Assembly: GCF_014633365.1 (NCBI RefSeq)
Contig: NC_068350.1
Location: forward strand, 12,439,787 to 12,503,786
DNA from: Diospyros lotus
Taxonomy: Eukaryota > Streptophyta > Magnoliopsida > Ericales > Ebenaceae
DNA: 64,000 nt
Reading direction: 5' to 3'
Shown: positions 36,901 to 45,900 of the stretch, one piece after another
Position numbering within the stretch: position 1 is the stretch's first letter
How the letters are laid out: each line of letters opens with the position of its first letter
Program-made: the position numbers and the translations under genes
The notes under the pieces: model-generated
The model's database searches: none
The model's input: the letters and a program-made list of their open reading frames with translations, nothing else
What the model was told of the DNA's origin: nothing

Positions 36901-39900
36901 AAGAAAGTTATCAGGATTAAATTGTACATGTCTAGAGACATAAACTTGACTAGATGGATGTAGACACTTGTAACCTGCTCGCACATGACTATAACCAATA
37001 AACACACATTTAGTAGAATGAAAATCAAATTTGTGGTCGTTATAGGGTCGAAGATAAGGAAAACAAGCACATTCAAAATGTTGAAAGGATAAGTAATTAG
37101 GTTGTTTATGATAGAGCAATTCAAATGGGGAGACATAATTGAGAGTAGAGGCTAGTAACAGGTTAATACTGTAAACTGCTGTTTGAAAAGCCTTTACCCA
37201 AAATTTCAAAGGCATATGAGCAGGCCAATAAGGTAAGACCTATTTTTGCAATATGCCTATACTTTCTTTTAGCAACCCCATTTTGTTGGTTTGGTGTGTA
37301 TGGGGACAGGTTAAGCAAGGTTGAATGCCATGGATTTTAAAATATGGCAAAAAGGATTGAAATTCTCCTCCATTATTTGATTGAAAGGCTTGGAGTTTAG
37401 ATTGATATTACAATTCAGCAAACTTATGAAAGGTAATAAAGGTAGATAAGGCATCAGATTTAAGTTTCAATGGATATAGCCATGTATACCTAGTATAGGT
37501 ATCTACAAAAAGATGTAGTATAGATAACCTGCTGTAGATATGTAGATCGAGCTGCTGTAAGGCCGAGCTGCCGAGCTAATGAGATGATGGTCGAGCTGTT
37601 GGAAGGCAACCTGACGAGCTGATAGAATTCCGAGCCTAGCTTCCGAGCTGATAGAGGGCGAGCTGCTGAGATGATGGCCGAGCTGTTGGAAGGCGACCTG
37701 ACGAGCTGATAGAATTCTGAGCTGCGGAGCTAATAGCTGAGCTTCCGAGCTCGTTACATCTTATCTTCTTCAGTTATTTGGTTAGATTTGTTTGTGTTTA
37801 AGGTTGTTGTAATCTAGTCTTACAAAGTAGGAATCTAATCTCTAAAATTTAGGAGAATTCTTAGGATCCATTGTGTATATATTTGTGGTATTTTCAGGGA
37901 AATAAAATAATAGCGTACTATTCTCCCAAAAAGAGAATTTCTGCATGGTATCAAAGCATAATCTTTTCTCCTTTCTCTTTGTTAACCCTAGTCTTTATCC
38001 GCTACCTTACTAATCCACCCCTTCTATAGCCGTCGTCGGACCTGATCAACTTACATCATGGTTGACAAAAGCAACCAGTCATCTGAGATTATTCCTTTCC
38101 AAACCACTAATACTGTAAACATGGATAGCAGCAGTCCGTTTACTATCATCGGTCACAAACTGAATGGCCAAAACTACATTCAATGGTCACAATCGGTGAT
38201 GATATTTATATGTGGCAAAGGAAAAGATGATTATCTAACCGGAGTTGCTAGCAAACCAAAGGAGGAGGAATCACAACACTGGATTTGGAAGGCCAAGAAC
38301 AACATGGTGATGTCTTGGCTGATTAATTCAATAAACAATGAGATAGGTGAGAATTTCTTGTTATACGACACAACACAAGAAATTTGGAAGGCTGCTAGAG
38401 AAGCCTACTCTCATATTGAGAATACCTTCGAGGTTTTTGAGATAAAGAGTATTCTCGATGATCTAAGGCAAGGTGAGTCTCAAATCACTCAATACTTCAA
38501 TTCTTTGAATAAGTTGTGGCTTCAACTGGATAAGTGTGACACTATTCAATGAAAGTGCACCGAAGATTCAGCACAATACAAGAAAATAGTGGAGAAGAAG
38601 CGGTTCTATAAGTTCTTGGTTGGTTTAAATAAAAATCTAGATGGTGAGAGGTAGGATTCTTGGCACTAAACCTCTACTAAGTATTAGGGAGGCGTTTGCT
38701 AAGGTACTTAGAGAAGAAAATAGGCTGAAACTGATGTTAAAACCTTCGAATCCAAGCCTGGAACACTCTACCCTATTTGCCCGAGGAGGCAACCCATCAA
38801 ACATCAAGCAAAAGAAGGGTCGTCTTGGTGTGACCATTGTCATAAGACCGGCCACACAAAGGATACATGCTGGGAGATCCATGGTAAACCTTCGGATTGG
38901 AAATCAGCACGTGAAAGGCAGAGTAGGGGTAATCTATCAGCCACTGAAAACACTGCTCCTGCCTTAACTCTGGGCTTATTAAACCAAGAACAGATGGAGT
39001 GGCTACAAAATACTTTTGGTAAAACACAACTTCAAACCTCTACAATAGCAGCATGTTCTATAGCCCACAAAGGTAACCCTCTACGTGTCTTTACCGCTAA
39101 AAGTAAGTTATCTACTCGATGGATTGTTCACTCAGGAGCGTTTGACCACATGATTGGAAATAGTGCATTGTTAATCAATTTTCAGCCATGTGCCAAAGAT
39201 TGGAAAGTAAGGATTGCTGATGACTCATTATCAAAGGTTGTGTTGTCCACCAGTTTAATGCTACATGCTGTACTCTTTGTGCCTAACCTAGACTGCAACC
39301 TCTTATCTATTAGTAAACTCACTATTGATATGGATTGTGTTGCAAAATTCTCAAAATATGTGTGTGAATTTCAGGATCTGACTTTGGCGAAGATGATTGG
39401 CAGTGCTGAGGCATGTTTGGGGCTCTACGTTCTTAAAAGGACTGATTCAAAAACTGAAGTAAATTCTAGCAATTGCTACTCTGTTCCGCCTAGTTGTTTC
39501 TCTATTTTTAATTCAAATAAGAGTGCAATTATGTTGTGGCACTATCGATTAGGACATACAAACTTTGCTTACCTTCAGAAATTGTTCCCCTCTTTGTTCA
39601 AGAATTCAAATTTACACATGTTTCAATGTGAAATTTGTCAATATTCTAAACATGTAAGGACTAATTATCCTAGTCAAATTTACACTCCATCCTATCCATT
39701 TTCTTTGATTCATAGTGATGTGTGGGGGGCCTTCTCGGGTCAAAAATGTTATTGGGGCTCGATGGTTTATTTTCTTTATTGATGATCATACCCTGTCTTA
39801 CATGGTCTTTCTCATGAAAGAAAAATCTGAAGCTTGCTAAATTTTTCAAACTTTCCATTCCATGGTGCAAAGGCAATTTAATGCTAAAATTCAAGTCCTA

Positions 39901-42900
39901 AGAACAGATAATGTCAAAGAATACTTTAATACCATTTTAGGCACTTATCTGTCACAACACGACATCATTCATCAAAGTTCTTGTGTTGATACACCTCAAC
40001 AAAATGGGGTTGCAGAACACAAGAACAGACACCTATTGGAAGTGGCCAGATCCTATTGTTCTCCACCCATGTTCCTAAATATTTTTGGGGTGAGGCTATT
40101 CTTATGGCCACTTATCTTATAAATAGAATGCCCTCCAGAATTCTCAAACATCACACTCCAAGTCAACTCCTCCTTGCTTCTTTTCCCCACACTCGAGTCT
40201 TTTCTCAACTTCCTCTCAAGATTTTTGGCTGCACCTCTTTTGTTCACATTCACCCTCAATTTCGGAGCAAACTTGACCCCAAGTCCATCAAATGTATATT
40301 TCTTGGCTACTCTCCCAACAAAAAGGGTTACAAATGTTACTCTCCAAGTCTTAAGAGATTATTCACATCTATGGATGTAACCTTTTTTGAAGACCAGCCC
40401 TATTATCCTAAATCTGATATTCAGGGGGAGAATAGACCAAACAATATCAAGAATATCAGTTTTGGGAATACCAACAGCAGCCTGAAATCCAGCCACCTGC
40501 AAACCCTATAGAAGCAGATTAGTCTTCTTCCCCTATTGGTCATCATCCTTCTTATCCTCATGAACTTCAAGTTTATTCTAGAAAAAAGTCTAAACAAAAA
40601 GAAAGTGGGGAACCTGGCATGTCCTAGGACTAATCAAGAGTCTGATCTGAACCCGATCTAGAATTGTTACAAAAGGAGCATACCATGACTGCTGGTGAGA
40701 ATTCTGAAATTCCGATTATGAATGAAGATTTACATTTGCCTATAGCATTGAGAAAGGGAGTACGATCATGCACTCAACATCTCATTCACAATTACATTTC
40801 TTACAAAGGTCTCTCACCTAATTTTAGAACATTTGTATCAAATATCAGTAAGGTGCATATTCCTAGAACTATTTTGGAGGCCTTTCAACATCCTAAATGG
40901 AAGGAGGCGGTTCTTGAGGAAATGAAGGCCTTGAAAAAGAGTGGGAATTGGGAGATTACAGAATTACCCCCTGGAAAACATCTCGTGGGCTTCAAATGGG
41001 TATTTACAGTCAAATTCAAAGAAGATGGAAGAATTGACAGATTTAAGGCCTGCCTAGTTGCAAAAGGGTTCACTCAATCTTGTGGTATAGATTACCAAAA
41101 AACTTTTGCTCCGGTGGCAAAATTGAATACTATTAGAATCTTGCTATCCCTAGCTGTAAACCTGGGTTAGCCGCTTTACCAATTGGATGTGAAGAATGCT
41201 TTTTTAGATGTAGATCTCGAAGAAGAAGTATATATGGAAATTCCTCACGGATTTGAAACTAACCTCACAAGAAACAAGGTATGCAAACTAAGGAGATCTC
41301 TTTATGGGCTCAAATAGTCTCCTAGAGCCTGGTTCGAGAAATTAACTAAGGCAGTCGAGAAGTATGGATATAGCCAAAGTCAGGCAGACCATACCTTGTT
41401 CATCAAGCATTCTTTGGAAGGTAAAATTTCCATTCTTATTGTGTATGTTGATATAATTGTTATAGGAGATAATATTTCTAAAATCAAGGATCTTAAAGAA
41501 GTCCTGGCAAGAGAATTTGAAATCAAAGATCTAGGAAACCTAAGATACTTCCTAGGCATGCAAGTAGCAAGGTCCAAAGAAGGAATTTCAGTCTCTCAAC
41601 GAAAATATACCCTAGATCTTCTTACTGAAATAGGTATGTTGGGATGCAAACCAGCTGATACACCAATGGAAACCACTTCAAAACTGGATGGTGGCAAAGA
41701 AAGTGCTCCAGTGGATAAAGGAAGATATCAAAGATTAGTGGGAAAACTCATATACTTATCACATACTAGACTAGATATAGGTTTTCCTGTAAGTGTGGTA
41801 AGCCAATTCATGAATGATCCTAGAGAAAGACGCTTAGAGGCTGTATATCGGATTCTGAGATATCTAAAGTTGACACCAGGAAAAGGGCTAATGTTCAGGA
41901 AAACAACGAATAGAGAGGTGAAAATCTATAGTGATGCTGATTAGGCAGGTTCAATTTTTGATAAAAGGTTAATCTCAGGATATTGCTCATTTGTTTGGGG
42001 AAATTTAGTTACTTGGCGCAGTAAGAAGCAATCAGTGGTTTCTAGGAGTAGCGCAGAAGCTGACTTTAGAGCTATGGCTCATGGGTTCTGTGAGGGTGTG
42101 TGGCTAAAAAGGTTGCTACAAGAGTTACAGGTGACTATGACACAACCAATACTAGTATTATGTGACAACCAATCTACTATCAGTATTGCCAAAAATCCTG
42201 TCCACCATGATCGGGCAAAACATGTAAAAATTGATAGGCACTTCATCAAAGGGAAATTAAAAGAAGGAATTTTTCAGCTAAGCTATACCTCTACAAACAG
42301 CCAGGTCACTGATATTCTGACTAAGCCATTACAAAGAAGAGTATTTGATGAGTTAAGTGCCAAGCTTGGCTTGAATAATATATTCAGCCCAGCTTGAGGG
42401 GGAGTGTAGATCGAGCTACTGAGCTCACGAAATGATGGTTGAGCTGTTGGAAGGCGACCTGACGAGTTGATAGAATTCTGAGCCGAGCTTCTGAGCTGAC
42501 AGAGGGCGAGCTGCTGAGATGATGGCCGAGCTGTTGGAAGGTGACCTGACGAGCTGATAGAATTCCGAGCTGTGGAGCTAATAGCCAAGCTTTCGAGCTC
42601 ATTACATCTTATCTTCTTCAGTTATTTGGTTAGATTTGTTTGTATTTAACATTGTTGTAACATTTTTGTAATCTAGTCCTACACAGTAGGAATCTAATCT
42701 CTAAAATCTAGGAGAATTCTTAGGATCCATTGTGTATATATTTGTGGTATTTTTAAGGGAATAAAATAGTAGCATACTATTCTCTCAAAAAGAGAATTTC
42801 TGCAAGATACATTGGGAGCTGGACCCTAGAGATTAGAATAGACTAATTCCAAAGGTTTCCTTGCTGTGATTTTATAATTAGAAAAGGGAAGTTGATATAG

Positions 42901-45900
42901 TTTCCCAAGTTTACATGAATCACAGAAAGACAAATAAGAATCTGAACAGGGAAAATGAATTTTATTCAACACCATATGTAATACAGCAAAGGAAGGATGC
43001 CCCAACCTTGCATGCCACTGATTACACACAGTTTTACTTTGGACTGTGTTTTTATTCAAAGATAGGGCATGACAAGATGGAGACTGAACATTAGACATTG
43101 TAGATTGTACAGAATTACAAGGCTTTGACAAATGAGAGAAATCTGTGGAACCACATACTGACTTGCTGGAATCAGATGTAGTAGAATCAAAAGCTGGTGA
43201 CAGCGGATAGAGGCCATCCTTAAGGTGTCCTCGGATTAGTACAAGTCCTGTATCCTTGTCCTTAATCAAACAAGAGTCAAAATGAAATTCAGCAATTACA
43301 TTAATCTTGTAAGCTGAGAAACACTAATAAGATTTTTCTTCATGTGAGGAACATGAAGTACATTAGATAGAGAAACAATAGAAGTAGGATTAGTTTGAGT
43401 ATAAAGTTGACTAAGGCCAACATTTGAAATGGACAATTTCTTACCATTTCCATCTGCAACCTTGTCAACACCTTGGTAAGGAGAGTGCAAAGAAAGGTTA
43501 TTAAGACTGGAAGTAATATTGAACCTTTTCTAGGTTAATATTGTCCATTTGATTAGTGATTAAATTGATGACAGTTTTGTAGTCACTGTCCAGACCACTT
43601 AGAATAGCCAAGAGTAGATCCTTGTCACTAATGGGCTCACCAATTGCTGCTAGTGCATGCCCTATTGTTTTGATTTTCAAAACATATCCACTCACCGATA
43701 GAGACTCTTTCTTCACAAATCTCAATTGTTGGTTTAATTGAAATGATTTTGCAATTGTTTGTTGAGAATACAAGTTCTCAAGGATAGACCATACCTTAGC
43801 AGATGATTTACAGTGAATCACTTATGAAAGAATATCCTTTTCAATTGTAGAAAACAGCCAACCAAGGAGCAGTTGATCAGATTTGATCCATGCAAGATAG
43901 TCAGCATTTACTATCTGTGCTTGAGGATTAGTTGAAGCTGGATCCGGTAGATATTTGATGGAGCCTTCTCCGATTTGTTGATGAGCAAAACTAGATCAAA
44001 TGCTCAGATCGTTGCTAGAATTTGTGCTTTCCAGAAAAGATAGTTATTACTATCTTACTTGATTGGAATGTAGTTAAAAGCTTTTGCAACTGAAGAAAAA
44101 TCAGATTGCGAAGCAGAGGACAAAGAGTAAGATTGATGAAGGGAGGAAGCACTGCACTGTTCTTGACTTTCAGCCATCAACGCAGGTCTATGTCTTTGAT
44201 ACCATGAAGCGAGAGCTTCAATGCAGTAATAGAAAAGAAAGAAAGAAAATTGAAGAGAATTCAAAGCTAGGGTTTCACAAAATGAGCTTCTCACTATTGA
44301 AAACAGAGATTCTGTTGAAGTACAATTTTCTTGTACTGAATATGTACAGTTGTAAAAGCTAACAAACAGCTAACTAACTGTAACAAACTATAACAGAATA
44401 TAACAAACTAGGTAATAGAAAAACTAATTCTCTTCTACAGTTACTTGTCCTGACTCCTGTTCCTTGCTTTATTTTTCATTTTTCAATGGGTTTGATTGTA
44501 AATTTGCTTGTTAATTCTTTTTGATATAATTTAAGGGACTCAATTCAAGTCGACCTTATTTATGGTCCAAGCCTAGGCTACTGGAATGCCCCTGTGTGAC
44601 AAAGTTTGTTAGTAAATAAGTACTTAATCATTGATTAGTGGGATTACCAGGTCTCTAGAATTAAATATCAATGTCATTAACCTTGATTTCTTATTGCATT
44701 GGGAAAATATTTTTTTGGCATACAGCAACCATTCTGAATCCTCCAGATTATTGACAGTTTCTCATCCCATAATGCTGATTTGTGACCCTACTATGATAGC
44801 AACAAACACTAACTGTTGAGAGTAAAGTAAGCTGAAAACATGATCCTTACTCTTGAATGCTGCAGGGAAAAAGTCTATATTATCTACAACAAGACTTTAA
44901 TTTAAGCCTTCAGTGTTGTCTTATCTCTCATGTAATAATGGTGTTTTATCCAGCAAAAGACCCAGCTTTGGAGATGACTGGTGATTCTGCAGTACCTGAT
45001 CTCTCATCTAGGGACAGCACTATGCTGAATCCTTCAAGCTCTTCATGCCATAACAATTATCAATTCGAGATAAAGGCATGCCAGGGTTTAGCTGTTCCAG
45101 AACTGTGTCAGTTCGAAACATCTGAAAGGAGGGTACAAGTAATGATGGATGCCAATGCTCCCTATTTTAATTCTGAAGACAAGGATATGTTGAAACAAAA
45201 CTTGTGTGATATTTCAGCAAGGTTGAAGGTAGATAATTTCCTTTAAGGGTCATCAACTCTCTTTATGTGGCTACATATTTACTTGAGGGAACTCTGTATC
45301 TTCAATTTTGAAAACAGAGTTTGTGTTGATGAGATTTCCTAAATAGTAGTCATATGTGAATCTTCATGAGATGTAACAAATGACTCCTGGAAAGGGTTCT
45401 GTACACTGACGAAAATACATGTAAACCACGAACCCCCATTGAGATGTTGCAGTAAAAATTTTCTATCTCCATTAGACAAGAAACTTCATGCATGATTGTC
45501 TTGAAGTTGAATTCTAAGTATAGTTCAGTTCTTTATAGCTGAAGCCCTACTGTTAGATCACAAGTTCTTCACTGTAATTTTTGCCATGGAGGGACTTATC
45601 AACACCTTAAAGACCTAAAATGCGTTCTCTATAGCAGAAATGGCTATTATGCGAGTCAGATATAGCACATAAGCATTAGCTTGTCTATATGCTTTACATA
45701 GGAGAGCTTTCTTTATTTAAGTATTTTAGAAGTCTTATCGGCATATATTCTCTGTTCTAGACAGCAGAAAGGAAATCATCAGGAAGGAAAAGCTACCCCG
45801 GACAATTTTTCCTGCAGCAGGACCTTGTTAGTGGCCAAATTGATACACCAAACCAGGACTCTGGTGTAGGTATTGAACAGGGGAAACAAACTGCGTACCT

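Larger units (their letters stand above)
37541..42804 (+). mobile_element. Complete nested Ty1/copia element, sense to the gene
   Basis: LTRs are 37541-37945 and 42405-42804 (405 and 400 bp), both starting TGTAGATCGAGCT and ending TTTCTGCA. A perfect 5-bp duplication AGATA flanks it (37536-37540 and 42805-42809). The primer site TGGTATCAAAGC follows the left LTR at once (37946) and a purine tract TTGAGGGGGAG precedes the right LTR. Gag, protease, integrase, RT and RNase H follow in copia order but with stops, frame changes and changed catalytic residues. It inserted into the integrase of the antisense element and is therefore younger. Confidence 0.95.
36792..44439 (-). mobile_element. Antisense copia element in intron 17, split by a nested copia
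   Basis: Reading leftward: 5' LTR 44439-44205, primer site TGGTATCAAAGAC (44204-44192), gag from ATG 44176, protease-like region, integrase zinc finger near 43030. It is then interrupted by the nested element at 37541-42804 and continues as integrase from 37540 to about 36795. Joining across the nested element and one AGATA restores an in-order integrase block (GPAP...YLYY). RT and RNase H are absent: the integrase runs directly into the LTR at 36791. The element is therefore internally deleted or recombined. Confidence 0.85.
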
